Shown here: positions 11,274 through 20,810 of the stretch, in pieces
Layout of the letters: every line of letters begins with the position of its first letter
Position numbering within the stretch: position 1 is the stretch's first letter
Assembly (NCBI RefSeq): GCF_017357245.1
Contig: NZ_CP071612.1
Span: 2,297,001-2,361,000 of the forward strand
Direction of reading: 5' to 3'
Source: Rhizobium bangladeshense
GTDB taxonomy: Bacteria > Pseudomonadota > Alphaproteobacteria > Rhizobiales > Rhizobiaceae
Length of the DNA stretch: 64,000 bases
Made by a program: the position numbers and the translations under genes
Notes under the pieces: model-generated
What the model was told of the DNA's origin: nothing
The model's input: only the letters and a program-made list of their open reading frames with translations
Databases searched by the model: none

Positions 11274-11286
11274 GGCATTTATCCGA

Positions 11287-12561
11287 TCAGGCGTGCTTTT
11301 CGAGCCAGGCGGAAATCACGCTTTCCAGCGCTTCGACCAGGGCCTCGTCTTCCAGTTCCTCGACGATCTCGGCGACGAAGGCGTTGACGAGCATCGCACG
11401 CGCCTTTTTCTCCGGGATGCCGCGCGCCATCATGTAATAGAGATGGTTGGCGTCGATATCGGTCACTGTCGCGCCGTGGCCGCACTGGACGTCGTCGGCG
11501 AAGATCTCTAGCTCCGGCTTGACCGAGAACTCGGCGTCGTCGGACATCAAGAGTGTGTTGCAGGCCATCTTGGCGTCGGTCTTCTGCGCGTCGGGCGCGA
11601 CCCGGATCATGCCCTGGAAGACTCCCTTGGCGCGGTCGAACACGACGTTGCGGATCACTTCCGTCGAACCGGTGTGCGGGACGTCATGGCCAAGCACCAT
11701 CGTCACGTCGGTATGGCTTTCGGCCCCGAGCAGGTTGATGCCGCGCAGCGTCAGATCGGCGCCCTCGCCCGTCACCTTGATATGAAGCTCCTGGCGCACC
11801 AGTTTGCCGCCGGCATTGATTACGAACAGGCGAAGCTTGGCATCGGCGCCGAGATCGACGCGAATCTGGCCGAGATGCGTATCGTCGGCGCCCTGCTGCT
11901 GCAGGATGATCCAGGTCAGCTCCGCACCTTTGCCCACGGTGATGTCGCTGACATGGGACACGAAGGCGGAATCGCTCGTCACCGCGCGGTGACGCTCGAC
12001 GACCGTTCCCTTGACTCCGGCGCCGAAGGAAACGGGAAGACGCGTATGCGTCTGCCCCCCAGCATGGATGAATTGGATTTCCAGCGGGTTTTCAAGCTCG
12101 GTTTCATCAGGCACGTCGATGACATAGCCGTCGCGGACGAAGCTGCCATTGATGCGGCCGACAGCGTCGTCGCCACCAAGCGCATCGAGCCTTTCGGCAG
12201 CGGAACCGTCGACCAGCCGTTCGGAATAGGCCGAAAGGCCAAGACGATCGACGCACGCCTTCTGATTGGCATGGCCCTGGATTACCGCCAGCACCGAGGA
12301 ACCGGAAACGAGCGGTTCGAGTGCGTTGGAGCCTGCATCACCCACTTGCGCCGGCACGGCCCGTAGCAGGTTCTTAAGATCGGTATAGTGCCAGGCTTCG
12401 ATGCGGCGCGTCGGCAGGCCGGCCTGCTTCAGGTCATCGAGCAACCGGTCGCGCAGCGCCGTCACTGCACCATTGCCAGGCAGGTCACCAATCTGATGGT
12501 TGAAGGCCTCGATCAGCGCCGTTTCGGCCGCGGTGAGGCGGCTCGTCGTCTGCATGTTCAT
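11287..12561 (-). CDS. sufD: Fe-S scaffold subunit SufD
   Basis: A 424-residue protein whose C-terminal half has the SufB/SufD beta-helix core (LRGINLLG, FQGMIRVAPDAQKTDAKMACNTLLMSDDAEF, VQCGHGATV). SufD pairs with SufB and SufC to form the cluster scaffold. GGAAAGGA supports the start at ATG 12561 (MNMQTTS); an in-frame upstream start at 12579 overlaps that site. It begins 24 bases after the sufC stop. Confidence 0.95.
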   Translation of the reverse strand: MNMQTTSRLTAAETALIEAFNHQIGDLPGNGAVTALRDRLLDDLKQAGLPTRRIEAWHYTDLKNLLRAVPAQVGDAGSNALEPLVSGSSVLAVIQGHANQKACVDRLGLSAYSERLVDGSAAERLDALGGDDAVGRINGSFVRDGYVIDVPDETELENPLEIQFIHAGGQTHTRLPVSFGAGVKGTVVERHRAVTSDSAFVSHVSDITVGKGAELTWIILQQQGADDTHLGQIRVDLGADAKLRLFVINAGGKLVRQELHIKVTGEGADLTLRGINLLGAESHTDVTMVLGHDVPHTGSTEVIRNVVFDRAKGVFQGMIRVAPDAQKTDAKMACNTLLMSDDAEFSVKPELEIFADDVQCGHGATVTDIDANHLYYMMARGIPEKKARAMLVNAFVAEIVEELEDEALVEALESVISAWLEKHA

Positions 12562-12585
12562 GGACGTCGTCCTTTCCACCCGAAC

Positions 12586-13341
12586 TCAGGCCGCTGCGCC
12601 GATGATGTCGGCGTAACCGTTGGCTTCCAGCTCATGCGCCAAGGTCTTGTCGCCCGACTTGACCACCTGGCCCTTGTAGAGGACGTGGACAGTGTCAGGC
12701 ACGATGTAGTCGAGCAGGCGCTGGTAATGGGTAATGACGACGACGGCGCGATCAGGCGAACGCAGCGCATTGACGCCGTCGGCAACGATCTTCAGCGCGT
12801 CGATATCGAGGCCGGAATCGGTTTCGTCGAGCACACAGAGCTTCGGCTCGAGCAGCGCCATCTGCAGGATCTCGGCGCGCTTCTTCTCGCCGCCGGAGAA
12901 GCCGACATTGAGCGGCCGCTTCAGCATTTCGGTATTGATCTGCAGCTTGGCCGCAGCTTCCTTGACACGGCGCATGAAATCCGGCGTCGTCAGCTCGTCC
13001 TCTCCGCGCGCCTTGCGCTGCTCGTTCATCGCAACCTTCAGGAACTGCATGGTGGCGACACCGGGAATTTCGACCGGATACTGGAAGGCGAGGAAGATGC
13101 CCTTGGCGGCGCGTTCGGACGGATCGAGCTCGAGAATGCTCTCGCCGTTATAAAGGATGTCGCCCTCGGTCACTTCATAGTCTTCGCGGCCCGACAGCAC
13201 GTAGGAGAGTGTCGACTTGCCGGAGCCGTTCGGCCCCATGATCGCGGCAACTTCACCGGCCTTAACCGTCAGGTTGAGACCACGGATGATCTCGGTGCCG
13301 TCTTCGGCGATGCGGGCATGAAGGTTCTTGATTTCAAGCAT
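12586..13341 (-). CDS. sufC: SufC ATPase
   Basis: A 251-residue ABC-type ATPase of the SufBC2D complex. It has Walker A GPNGSGKST near residue 35, the Q-loop region FQYPVEIPG, the SufC-specific signature FSGGEKKR and Walker B CVLDETDSGLD, where the ABC family's usual DEP is DET as in SufC proteins. The start ATG at 13341 (MLEIKNLHARI) follows AGGAAA; an upstream frame start at 13359 is less likely. The spacer to sufB holds two palindromes. Confidence 0.97.
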   Translation of the reverse strand: MLEIKNLHARIAEDGTEIIRGLNLTVKAGEVAAIMGPNGSGKSTLSYVLSGREDYEVTEGDILYNGESILELDPSERAAKGIFLAFQYPVEIPGVATMQFLKVAMNEQRKARGEDELTTPDFMRRVKEAAAKLQINTEMLKRPLNVGFSGGEKKRAEILQMALLEPKLCVLDETDSGLDIDALKIVADGVNALRSPDRAVVVITHYQRLLDYIVPDTVHVLYKGQVVKSGDKTLAHELEANGYADIIGAAA

Positions 13342-13412
13342 CTCATTTTTCCTGTTCATAAAGCGGGTTCAAGGACCGCCTGATTGACCGTTCGCACCGG
13401 TCTCGATCCGTA

Positions 13413-13433
13413 TCCTCGGACTAGCTCCGAGGA
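13413..13433. repeat. Palindromic unit, sufB-sufC spacer, copy 1
   Basis: TCCTCGGA and TCCGAGGA form a perfect 8-bp inverted repeat around a five-base loop. It closely resembles copy 2, 64 bases away, and the widespread rhizobial intergenic palindrome ATCCTCGGG...CCCGAGGAT. Confidence 0.65.
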
Positions 13434-13496
13434 ACTAAGCCTTCAATTGTAACCGTCCGACTGTCCCGATGCGGCATTTCCGCATAGGTGCGCAGA

Positions 13497-13517
13497 TCCT
13501 CGGGACAAGCCCGAGGA
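13497..13517. repeat. Palindromic unit, sufB-sufC spacer, copy 2
   Basis: TCCTCGGG and CCCGAGGA form a perfect 8-bp inverted repeat with loop ACAAG, followed by ATGACG. This matches the common rhizobial palindrome with a GTCATCCTCGGG core. It sits 15 bases after the sufB stop and would fold in the suf mRNA. Confidence 0.7.
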
Positions 13518-13531
13518 TGACGGAACCGTGT

Positions 13532-15001
13532 TTAGCCGACGCTACCTTCCAACGAGATGCTGATCAGCTTCTGCGCCTCGACGGCGAATTCCATCGGCAG
13601 CTCCTGCAGGACTTCCTTGACGAAGCCGTTGACGATCAGTGCGATCGCCGCTTCGGTGGGGATGCCGCGCTGCAGGCAATAAAACAGCTGGTCCTCGGAA
13701 ATCTTCGATGTCGTCGCTTCATGCTCGAACTGCGCCGTCGAGTTCTTCGCCTCGATATAGGGCACGGTATGGGCGCCGCACTTGTCGCCGATCAGCAGCG
13801 AGTCGCACTGGGTGAAGTTGCGCGCATTCGACGCCTTGCGGTGGGCCGAGACCTGACCGCGATAGGTGTTGTTGGAAACACCGGCGGCGATACCCTTGGA
13901 CACGATGCGGCTCGACGTGTTCTTGCCGAGATGGATCATCTTGGTGCCGCTATCGATCTGCTGATGGCCGTTCGACACGGCGATCGAGTAGAACTCGCCG
14001 CGGCTGTCGTCGCCGCGCAGGATGCAGGAGGGGTACTTCCAGGTGATCGCCGAGCCGGTTTCGACCTGCGTCCAGGAGATTTTCGAGCGGTTGCCGCGGC
14101 AATCGCCGCGCTTGGTGACGAAGTTGTAGATGCCGCCCTTGCCCTCCTTATCGCCCGGATACCAGTTCTGGACGGTGGAATATTTGATTTCGGCATCGTC
14201 GAGCGCCACGAGCTCGACCACGGCGGCATGCAGCTGGTTTTCATCGCGCTGCGGCGCCGTGCAGCCTTCGAGGTAGGAGACGTAGGCGCCCTCTTCCGCG
14301 ATGATCAGCGTGCGCTCGAACTGGCCGGTGCCCTTCTCGTTGATGCGGAAATAGGTGGAAAGCTCCATCGGGCAGCGAACGCCCTTCGGCACGAAGACGA
14401 AGGAGCCGTCGGTGAAGACAGCCGAATTCAGCGTCGCGTAATAGTTGTCCGATGTCGGCACGACCGAGCCAAGATATTTCCGAACGAGATCGGGATGCTC
14501 GCGAATGGCCTCCGAGATCGACATGAAGATTACACCGGCCTTCTTCAGCTCCGCCTTGAAGGTAGTGACGACCGAGACGCTGTCGAAAACGGCGTCGACG
14601 GCGATCTTCGGCTTCTCGACGCCTGCCAGGATCTCCTGCTCGCGCAGCGGAATGCCAAGCTTCTCATAGACCTTCAAGAGCTCCGGATCGACCTCGTCGA
14701 GCGATTTCGGGCCTGGCGCGCTCTTCGGCGCGGCGTAATAATGGATGTCGTTGAAATCGATCTTCGGATAGTTGACGCGCGCCCAGGTCGGCTCTTCCAG
14801 CGTCAGCCAGCGGCGATAAGCCTCAAGACGCCATTCCAGCATCCACTCCGGCTCCTGCTTCTTGGCCGAAATGAAGCGGATGATATCCTCGGACAGGCCC
14901 TTCGGTGCCTTGTCCATCTCGATGACAGTCTCGAAACCGTATTTGTACTGGTCCACATCGATCAGGCGCACCTGGTCGATCGTTTCCTGCACGGCAGCCA
15001 T
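13532..15001 (-). CDS. sufB: Fe-S scaffold subunit SufB
   Basis: A 489-residue scaffold protein, the largest subunit of SufBC2D. Family motifs include [61 protein letters not shown] and [14 protein letters not shown], which contains the conserved C-terminal cysteine involved in cluster assembly. The ATG at 15001 ([10 protein letters not shown]) has GGAGAAC just before it. A longer frame reaches 15109 but encodes no SufB-like sequence. Confidence 0.96.
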   Translation of the reverse strand: MAAVQETIDQVRLIDVDQYKYGFETVIEMDKAPKGLSEDIIRFISAKKQEPEWMLEWRLEAYRRWLTLEEPTWARVNYPKIDFNDIHYYAAPKSAPGPKSLDEVDPELLKVYEKLGIPLREQEILAGVEKPKIAVDAVFDSVSVVTTFKAELKKAGVIFMSISEAIREHPDLVRKYLGSVVPTSDNYYATLNSAVFTDGSFVFVPKGVRCPMELSTYFRINEKGTGQFERTLIIAEEGAYVSYLEGCTAPQRDENQLHAAVVELVALDDAEIKYSTVQNWYPGDKEGKGGIYNFVTKRGDCRGNRSKISWTQVETGSAITWKYPSCILRGDDSRGEFYSIAVSNGHQQIDSGTKMIHLGKNTSSRIVSKGIAAGVSNNTYRGQVSAHRKASNARNFTQCDSLLIGDKCGAHTVPYIEAKNSTAQFEHEATTSKISEDQLFYCLQRGIPTEAAIALIVNGFVKEVLQELPMEFAVEAQKLISISLEGSVG

Positions 15002-15109
15002 TTCGTTCTCCAATCTCGCCGGATACAAGGTCCGGCAGCTTGTAGCGTACGGGCAAATTCTTTGCCCTGATGTAGGAGGCCAAAAGGAACTTTTCAGCCC
15101 GATTGGCAA

Positions 15110-15129
15110 GCGGAAATTTGCATTTCCGC
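15110..15129 (-). other. Hairpin in the sufS2-sufB spacer
   Basis: GCGGAAAT and ATTTCCGC form a perfect 8-bp stem with a four-base loop in the 143-base gap between sufS2 and sufB. There is no T-run. It could be an RNA processing or stability element within the operon transcript. Confidence 0.4.
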
Positions 15130-15144
15130 AAGTTTATGATGCGG

Positions 15145-16311
15145 TCAAGCCGCCTCGCCCGCCGACCTGCGCCGGCAGGCGATCTTCGCAAAAGCGGCAA
15201 TCGCCCGGTCGATATCCTCTTCCGTCGTCGAAAAGCCCAGCGATATGCGCAGCGCTCCGAGTTTGGGGTCGCGTCCCATCGCCGTCAGCACATGGCTTTC
15301 GCCGAGCCGACCGGACGAACAAGCCGACCCTGCCGAAAGCGCCACGCCTTCAAGATCGAAGGCGATCTGCCCGGTCTCTGCTTTCAGCCCCGGCAGAGTA
15401 AAGAAGATCGTATTGGCGACACGCTGGCCGCCCTCACCGTGGATGATTACGTCGGCCGCCGCCTGACGCATGCCGGCCTCCAGTCGCTCGCGCAACGCGC
15501 CGATCGCTCCATTGCGCGTCTCGAACTCGCCCGCCGCGACCTCGGCCGCAGCACCGAAACCGATTAGCGCCAGTGAATTCTGCGTCCCCGACCGGTGACC
15601 TCGCTCCTGTCCGCCACCCTGGATCAGCGGCCGCGGCATCAGTGCCTCGCCGCGCGCCATCAGCGCGCCGGCTCCCTTCGGTCCGCCGATCTTATGCGAA
15701 GAGACGATCATGAAATCGGCGCCGATCTGCTCGATGTCAAGGGGAATGCGGCCAGCCGCCTGCACCGCATCAACCACTATGAGCCCTCCATGGGCATGCA
15801 CGATCTTTGCCGCCGTCTCGACCGGCTGAACAATACCCGTCTCGTTGTTGACGAGCATGATGGCAACCATCGGCAGGCCGGCGGCCTTGTCATGGGTGCC
15901 GAGCAGCCGGCCAAGCGCGTCGAGGTCGACGATTCCGGCCTCCGTCACCGGGATCTCCGTCATTTTGTCTCTGGAGAAGCGCCCGCCTTCGCGCACCGCC
16001 GGATGTTCGACTGCCGAAAAATAAAGATGGCCGAGCCGAAGCGGCGTGCGGCCCATACGAAAATCCGGCGTCAGCACCAGATTGGCGGCTTCCGTCGCAC
16101 CACTGGTGAAGATCAAATTGCCGGGATCGGCACCGGCAAGGGCGGCCACCTTGCGCCGTGCCCCCTCGATGGCGGCGCGGGCGGCGCGCCCCTCTCCATG
16201 CACGCTGTTCGGATTGCCGAATATGTCGATGGCGCGCATGATCGCATCGCGTGCTGCGGGGTGCAGCGGCGCTGTGGCGTTCCAGTCGAGATAAAGGCGT
16301 GGCGGCGCCAT
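15145..16311 (-). CDS. sufS2: Cysteine desulfurase (NifS/IscS type), first gene of the suf operon
   Basis: A 388-residue PLP desulfurase of the IscS/NifS group. It opens with YLDWNATAPLHPAA, has the PLP lysine in SSHKIGGPKGAGAL and the active-site cysteine in SAGSACSSGRLGESHV. That longer loop is IscS-like, unlike the SufS encoded later in the same operon. The start is set at ATG 16311 (MAPPRLYLDWN); no strong ribosome site is visible, and the open frame runs to 16467 without family sequence. The rhizobial suf operon is known to begin with such a gene, called sufS2. Confidence 0.92.
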   Translation of the reverse strand: MAPPRLYLDWNATAPLHPAARDAIMRAIDIFGNPNSVHGEGRAARAAIEGARRKVAALAGADPGNLIFTSGATEAANLVLTPDFRMGRTPLRLGHLYFSAVEHPAVREGGRFSRDKMTEIPVTEAGIVDLDALGRLLGTHDKAAGLPMVAIMLVNNETGIVQPVETAAKIVHAHGGLIVVDAVQAAGRIPLDIEQIGADFMIVSSHKIGGPKGAGALMARGEALMPRPLIQGGGQERGHRSGTQNSLALIGFGAAAEVAAGEFETRNGAIGALRERLEAGMRQAAADVIIHGEGGQRVANTIFFTLPGLKAETGQIAFDLEGVALSAGSACSSGRLGESHVLTAMGRDPKLGALRISLGFSTTEEDIDRAIAAFAKIACRRRSAGEAA

Positions 16312-16427
16312 GATCTTCAGTCCTGCGCTTGACGAGCTTGCTTCAGCGGCCGCGGTGCATTTTTCTTGAAATTTCCGCCGGGCTTGCCTTATGACACGTT
16401 CCACGAAGCTGTGGATCGCCATGCAAG

Positions 16428-16444
16428 TTTCGAATTGTTCTAAA
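16428..16444. promoter_or_regulatory. Candidate Irr-binding ICE motif upstream of suf
   Basis: TTTCGAATTGTTCTAAA matches the iron-control element TTTAGAA-N3-TTCTAAA at all but one base. It lies about 117 bases upstream of sufS2 and about 86 bases upstream of the divergent hydrolase gene. Irr acts on such sites under low iron in rhizobia. A second TTTAGAA half-site follows at 16451-16457. Confidence 0.6.
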
Positions 16445-16461
16445 CTGCGTTTTAGAAAAGC

Positions 16462-16476
16462 TGACAACCAGAGTCA
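16462..16476. promoter_or_regulatory. Candidate RirA-binding IRO motif upstream of suf
   Basis: TGACAACCAGAGTCA fits the iron-responsive operator pattern TGA-N9-TCA recognised by RirA, the rhizobial iron-replete repressor. It lies 18 bases beyond the ICE candidate. The pattern is short and could occur by chance; support comes from its position and from published RirA control of the suf operon in Rhizobium. Confidence 0.5.
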
Positions 16477-16529
16477 AGTCATGTTGTCGTCCAACGCAGC
16501 GCGAACGCGAAATAAAACCCGGAGTACCA

Positions 16530-17207
16530 ATGCCCGAAGTAATTTTCAACGGCCCAGCCGGCCGACTTGAAGGCCGCTACCAGCCCTCCAAGGAAAAAAG
16601 CGCGCCCATCGCGCTCATCCTGCATCCGCATCCGCAGTTCGGCGGCACGATGAACAACCAGATCGTCTACCAGCTCTTCTACATGTTCCAGAAGCGAGGG
16701 TTCACGACGTTGCGCTTCAACTTCCGGGGCATCGGTCGCAGCCAGGGCGAATTCGATCATGGCGCCGGTGAACTGTCCGACGCCGCTTCCGCGCTCGACT
16801 GGGTGCAGAGCCTGCATCCCGATTCCAAGACGTGCTGGGTTGCCGGCTATTCCTTCGGCGCCTGGATCGGCATGCAGCTTCTGATGCGCCGGCCGGAGAT
16901 CGAGGGCTTCATGTCGATTGCCCCGCAGCCGAATACTTACGACTTTTCCTTCCTGGCGCCCTGCCCCTCTTCCGGCCTGATCATCAACGGCGAGGCCGAC
17001 AAGGTGGCGCCGGAAAAGGATGTCAACGGACTTGTGGAGAAACTGAAGACCCAGAAAGGTATCCTCATTACTCATCGCACAGTCGCCAACGCCAACCACT
17101 TCTTCAATGGTCAGGTGGAGACGCTGATGAGCGAATGCGAGGATTATCTCGACCGCCGCCTCAATGGCGAGCTGGTGCCGGAGCCGGCAGCCAAACGGAT
17201 CCGCTGA
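16530..17207 (+). CDS. Alpha/beta hydrolase
   Basis: A 225-residue serine-hydrolase-like protein. It has HPHPQFGGTMNN (an HxHP oxyanion segment), FNFRGIGRSQG, the nucleophile elbow GYSFGAW with Ser in GxSxG, and a likely catalytic acid/His pair in NGEADKVAP and ANHFF. There is no signal peptide, so it should be cytosolic. This short dienelactone-hydrolase-like family is widespread in alphaproteobacteria; its substrate is not evident. It is divergent from the suf operon, with the two iron-box candidates between them. Confidence 0.88.
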   Translation: MPEVIFNGPAGRLEGRYQPSKEKSAPIALILHPHPQFGGTMNNQIVYQLFYMFQKRGFTTLRFNFRGIGRSQGEFDHGAGELSDAASALDWVQSLHPDSKTCWVAGYSFGAWIGMQLLMRRPEIEGFMSIAPQPNTYDFSFLAPCPSSGLIINGEADKVAPEKDVNGLVEKLKTQKGILITHRTVANANHFFNGQVETLMSECEDYLDRRLNGELVPEPAAKRIR

Positions 17208-17264
17208 CCTCATAGCGCCGACGTCTGCCCATCGTCACGACGGGCCGCGTCATTTCGACCGCAT

Positions 17265-17771
17265 TTAGGCAGTCAGCTCGAAAGTCGTGTTGGGCACTCC
17301 ATCGACCAAGATCGGTGCGCGTTCGCGCATGCCGATCTTACTGAGCACGCGTTGCGAGGCGATGTTTCCGGGATGGGTGAAGGCGATGAAGCCAGACGCG
17401 AACTCCCTTGCGAAGAACCAGCCGGCCAACGCGCTCGCCGCCTCCGTCGCTAGGCCCTTGCCCCACGCCTCCTCGCGCAGGGAATAGCCGAGTTCGAATT
17501 CTTCGCTCCCAAATCGCGAAATTCCGGCCCGACCGACGAAGCTGCCGTCCTCGGCGAGAAGCTTATATTTGGTCATGCCGTCGCGCGCATGCTCCTCGAT
17601 CCAACCGCGCAATCGTTCCTCCGCCCTGTCGAGACTCCATGGAGCGTTGCCGGCGAGATATTGCGTCGTCGCTACCGTTGAATGCAACTGCTGCAACAGG
17701 GCGGCGTCGCCTTCGTCCCACATGACAAAGCGCAGCCTCGGCGACCTCAATATGAGCTTTTCGCTTTTCAT
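17265..17771 (-). CDS. GNAT N-acetyltransferase, RimJ/RimL-like
   Basis: A 168-residue acetyltransferase of the RimJ/RimL type. It shows [11 protein letters not shown] at the N-terminus, EELELGYSL-type beta strands and the acetyl-CoA loop [17 protein letters not shown], ending with [13 protein letters not shown]. The substrate cannot be read from the sequence. Its ATG overlaps the anmK stop by four bases (ATGA), so the two are coupled. Confidence 0.88.
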   Translation of the reverse strand: MKSEKLILRSPRLRFVMWDEGDAALLQQLHSTVATTQYLAGNAPWSLDRAEERLRGWIEEHARDGMTKYKLLAEDGSFVGRAGISRFGSEEFELGYSLREEAWGKGLATEAASALAGWFFAREFASGFIAFTHPGNIASQRVLSKIGMRERAPILVDGVPNTTFELTA

Positions 17772-18880
17772 GGCGTGGCAAGCACGCCGCCGCTGACAGG
17801 AGCGGCAACCCCCGTCGTGCCGGGAAATGTCAGCGGCAGTCCTTCCAGCGAGCGTACGGCAAGATAGGCCCAGGCCTCAGCCTCCATCGCATCGCCGTCG
17901 AAACCCGCGGCCTCGGCGCTCAACACCCTCGATCCCTCGGCCATCGCCGACAGCTCGGCCATCAAGGTGCCGTTCAGCCGCCCGCCGCCGCAGACGACAT
18001 AGGTCGAGGGACGTTCGGGCAGGAACCCGGCGGATTTGACGATCGATGCGGCGGCGACATGCGCAAGCGTCCGGGCGCCGTCTTCGAGGCTTGCCTCATC
18101 GGGCCGAAGCGGTGCGAAATCGCCGCGATCGAGCGAACGGCGGACATTGCCGCGGAAGAACGGACTGTCCAGATACCGCTCCGCCAAGACGGGCACGACC
18201 TTGCCGCGTCCGCCGATCTCGCCGCCGGGATCGTAGCTTCTGCCGGTCTGCATCTCCACCCATTGGTCGATCAGCGTATTGCCCGGGCCGCTGTCGAAGG
18301 CCGCAATCCGGCCGTCTGCGCCGATATAGGTGAGATTGGAGATGCCGCCTATATTGACGAAGCACACCGCCTCTCCCGCCTGCTGGAATTTTCCCGCAAG
18401 GGCAGCGTGATAGGCCGGCACCAGCGGCGCGCCCTGCCCCCCATTCACCATGTCGTTGGCACGCATGTCGTAAACCACCGACAGGCCGGTCCGGCGCGCC
18501 AGTTCCCGGCCGTCGCCGATCTGGATCGTCAGTCCCTCGTCGGGCCGGTGAAGCACGGTCTGGCCATGGAAACCGAGAACATCGACGGCACTGGCAGCGA
18601 GCCCGAAACTCTCGAGAAATGCCATAACGGCAGTTGCATGCCGTAAGGTCAGTTCGAGCTCGATCTCGCGAAGTTCCGCCGGCCGTTCGTTCCGGTCGCG
18701 GAGCGGCCGCGCCAGTTCCAGCGCCCGTTTGAGACGCCCACGAAACTCTGCATCATACGGCACGCCCAAGAACGGCCCGCGCTCGATGAAGCCGCGGCCG
18801 TCGGTCCTGATCAGCGCGACATCGATTCCGTCCATCGACGTGCCGCTCATCAGTCCGATCGCGGTTCTGACGACATCCAT
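17768..18880 (-). CDS. anmK: Anhydro-N-acetylmuramic acid kinase
   Basis: A 370-residue kinase that opens and phosphorylates 1,6-anhydro-MurNAc during cell-wall recycling. Family motifs are [16 protein letters not shown] at residues 8-23, [22 protein letters not shown] and [14 protein letters not shown]. The ATG at 18880 ([10 protein letters not shown]) is the family-like start; the open frame upstream to 19063 overlaps the tyrS start region and shows no family sequence. It is divergent from tyrS and coupled to the GNAT gene. Confidence 0.94.
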   Translation of the reverse strand: MDVVRTAIGLMSGTSMDGIDVALIRTDGRGFIERGPFLGVPYDAEFRGRLKRALELARPLRDRNERPAELREIELELTLRHATAVMAFLESFGLAASAVDVLGFHGQTVLHRPDEGLTIQIGDGRELARRTGLSVVYDMRANDMVNGGQGAPLVPAYHAALAGKFQQAGEAVCFVNIGGISNLTYIGADGRIAAFDSGPGNTLIDQWVEMQTGRSYDPGGEIGGRGKVVPVLAERYLDSPFFRGNVRRSLDRGDFAPLRPDEASLEDGARTLAHVAAASIVKSAGFLPERPSTYVVCGGGRLNGTLMAELSAMAEGSRVLSAEAAGFDGDAMEAEAWAYLAVRSLEGLPLTFPGTTGVAAPVSGGVLATP

Positions 18881-19010
18881 GAGGCTTGCCTCCCATGCGA
18901 TTCCCGGATGCACTTTCGTAAAAACAGTGCTAAACGCGCCGCGACAGATCAACAACAACGAAGTTGCGCAAGCCTCGAGGGCGGAGCGCAGACACCAAGA
19001 GACGAAAGCC

Positions 19011-20267
19011 ATGTCCGAGTTCAAGTCCGATTTCCTCCGCACGCTGAAAGAGCGAGGCTTCATTCATCAGGTTTCCGATGAAAGCGGCCTCGACGACCTG
19101 TTCGCGAAGGAGGTCGTGACAGCCTATGTCGGCTACGACGCAACGGCGACGAGCCTGCATATCGGCAATTTGATCTCCGCTACGATGCTCTATTGGCTGC
19201 AGGAGACCGGTCACCGGCCAATCGCGCTGATGGGCGGCGGCACCTCTATGGTCGGCGACCCCTCCTTCCGTGACGAGCAGCGCAAACTTCTGACGCCGGA
19301 GGCGATCTCCACCAATATCGAGGGCATTAAAAAAATCTTCTCGCGCATTCTGCGCTTCGGAGATGGTCCGACCGATGCCTTCATGGTCAATAATGCCGAC
19401 TGGCTGATGAAGCTCAACTATGTCGAATTCCTGCGCGATGTGGGCCGGCATTTCTCGGTCAACCGCATGCTCTCCTTCGACAGCGTCAAGCTGCGCCTCG
19501 ATCGCGAGCAGTCGCTCTCCTTCCTCGAATTCAACTACATGATCATGCAGGGCTACGATTTCGTCGAGCTCAGCCGCCGCTACGGCTGCCGCTTGCAGAT
19601 GGGCGGTTCTGACCAGTGGGGCAATATCATCAACGGCGTCGATCTCGGTCACCGCATGGGGACGCCGCAGCTTTACGCACTGACGACGCCGCTTCTGACC
19701 ACGAGCTCGGGCGCCAAGATGGGCAAGACCGCCTCCGGCGCCGTCTGGTTGAACGAGGACGTCTTCAGCCCCTATGATTTCTGGCAGTACTGGCGCAACA
19801 CCGAGGATGCCGATGTTGGCCGCTTCCTTAAGATCTTTACCCGCCTGCCGCTCGCCGAGATCGCCCAACTCGAGGCCCTCGGCGGCGCCGAAATCAACGA
19901 GGCGAAGAAGATTCTCGCCACGGAAGCGACCGCGATCGTCCACGGTCGCGAGGCGGCCGAAGCATCCGCCGAAACGGCCCGCACCACCTTCGAGGAAGGC
20001 CGCGTCGCCGAAAACCTGCCTTCGGTTGAAATCCCGGCCACCGAACTCGACGGCGGCATCGGCCTGCTCTCGCTGATGGTGCGCGCCGGTCTTGCCGGCT
20101 CCAATGGCGAGGCCCGTCGCCACGTCCAGGGCGGCGCAGTGCGCATCAATGACGAGGCCGTCAGCGACGAACGCCGCCTGATCGGCAGCGGCGAAATCAC
20201 CGCAGACGGCGTCATCAAGCTCTCGCTCGGCAAGAAGAAGCACATCCTGATCCGCCGCGCGGCCTAG
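19011..20267 (+). CDS. tyrS: Tyrosyl-tRNA synthetase
   Basis: A 418-residue class I synthetase that charges tRNA-Tyr. The HIGH-type motif is TSLHIGNL near residue 44 and the KMSKS-type motif is KMGKT near residue 236. The tyrosine pocket is marked by YVGYDATA and GGSDQWGNI. The C-terminal S4 domain begins at [14 protein letters not shown]. The frame is open further upstream to 18729, but the family start is the ATG at 19011. A strong terminator follows. Confidence 0.97.
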   Translation: MSEFKSDFLRTLKERGFIHQVSDESGLDDLFAKEVVTAYVGYDATATSLHIGNLISATMLYWLQETGHRPIALMGGGTSMVGDPSFRDEQRKLLTPEAISTNIEGIKKIFSRILRFGDGPTDAFMVNNADWLMKLNYVEFLRDVGRHFSVNRMLSFDSVKLRLDREQSLSFLEFNYMIMQGYDFVELSRRYGCRLQMGGSDQWGNIINGVDLGHRMGTPQLYALTTPLLTTSSGAKMGKTASGAVWLNEDVFSPYDFWQYWRNTEDADVGRFLKIFTRLPLAEIAQLEALGGAEINEAKKILATEATAIVHGREAAEASAETARTTFEEGRVAENLPSVEIPATELDGGIGLLSLMVRAGLAGSNGEARRHVQGGAVRINDEAVSDERRLIGSGEITADGVIKLSLGKKKHILIRRAA

Positions 20268-20291
20268 GTGGCTCCAACTGAACGGATCTTG

Positions 20292-20320
20292 AAGCCGGCG
20301 CCTCGCGCCGGCTTTTCGTT
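20292..20320 (+). terminator. Rho-independent terminator after tyrS
   Basis: AAGCCGGCGC, loop CTC and GCGCCGGCTT form a perfect 10-bp stem, followed by TTCGTTT. It begins 25 bases after the tyrS stop. Confidence 0.85.
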
Positions 20321-20330
20321 TGGCGCGGGA

Positions 20331-20660
20331 TCAGTCGGCCTGCCGTCGGTATTCCGCTTCGTCTTGTTTCGTCTCTCGAAGCAACGGTCCGGGCGGATCG
20401 ACCTCCGAAGCGGGTCGTACGCGCGACCACCAGCCGATCGAGAAGACCGGCGGCGTCATCTTTGCGTCGAGGGGAACCAAAAGGACATGCTCAGAGGGGA
20501 TGCTCTTCACCGGCTTCAGCCGTCCGCCCTTTTCTGCAGAATGCGAAGCCTCGCCAACTATCACGGCCATCATGGTCGCCGATAGGAATGAGACCGTCCG
20601 GGCGCACTGCATGGCATCCTCCGACATTGCACAGACCGCTGTTGCAGCTGGCAGCCACAT
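20331..20660 (-). CDS. Hypothetical exported or membrane protein
   Basis: A 109-residue frame starting MWLPAATAVCAMSEDAM, with a moderately hydrophobic stretch (FLSATMMAVIV) near residues 24-35 and a polar, Pro-rich tail. The start ATG at 20660 has no good ribosome site, and the open frame continues upstream to 21137 across the GH13 gene. It fills most of the 543-base gap between tyrS and the GH13 gene. I do not recognise a family. Confidence 0.35.
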   Translation of the reverse strand: MWLPAATAVCAMSEDAMQCARTVSFLSATMMAVIVGEASHSAEKGGRLKPVKSIPSEHVLLVPLDAKMTPPVFSIGWWSRVRPASEVDPPGPLLRETKQDEAEYRRQAD

Positions 20661-20810
20661 TACATCAGAGTTATCTAAAATAAGCAAAACATCAATGATC
20701 GAGCTGTCGCAATCGGTCGCAATTATCCGACCGGCCGCGCAACGATATCGCCTTCCCGGAACCTTTTCCGCTCGACGGGATTTGCGACCAAATGCATTTG
20801 GAGCGCCGGC

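Noticed and set aside
16438..16457. TTCTAAA-N6-TTTAGAA as the main iron box
   Set aside because: The arms are in the reverse order to the ICE consensus; the overlapping TTTCGAATTGTTCTAAA is the better match.
18930..20243. A 437-codon frame antisense to tyrS
   Set aside because: It lies wholly across a clear essential gene and is a codon-bias shadow.
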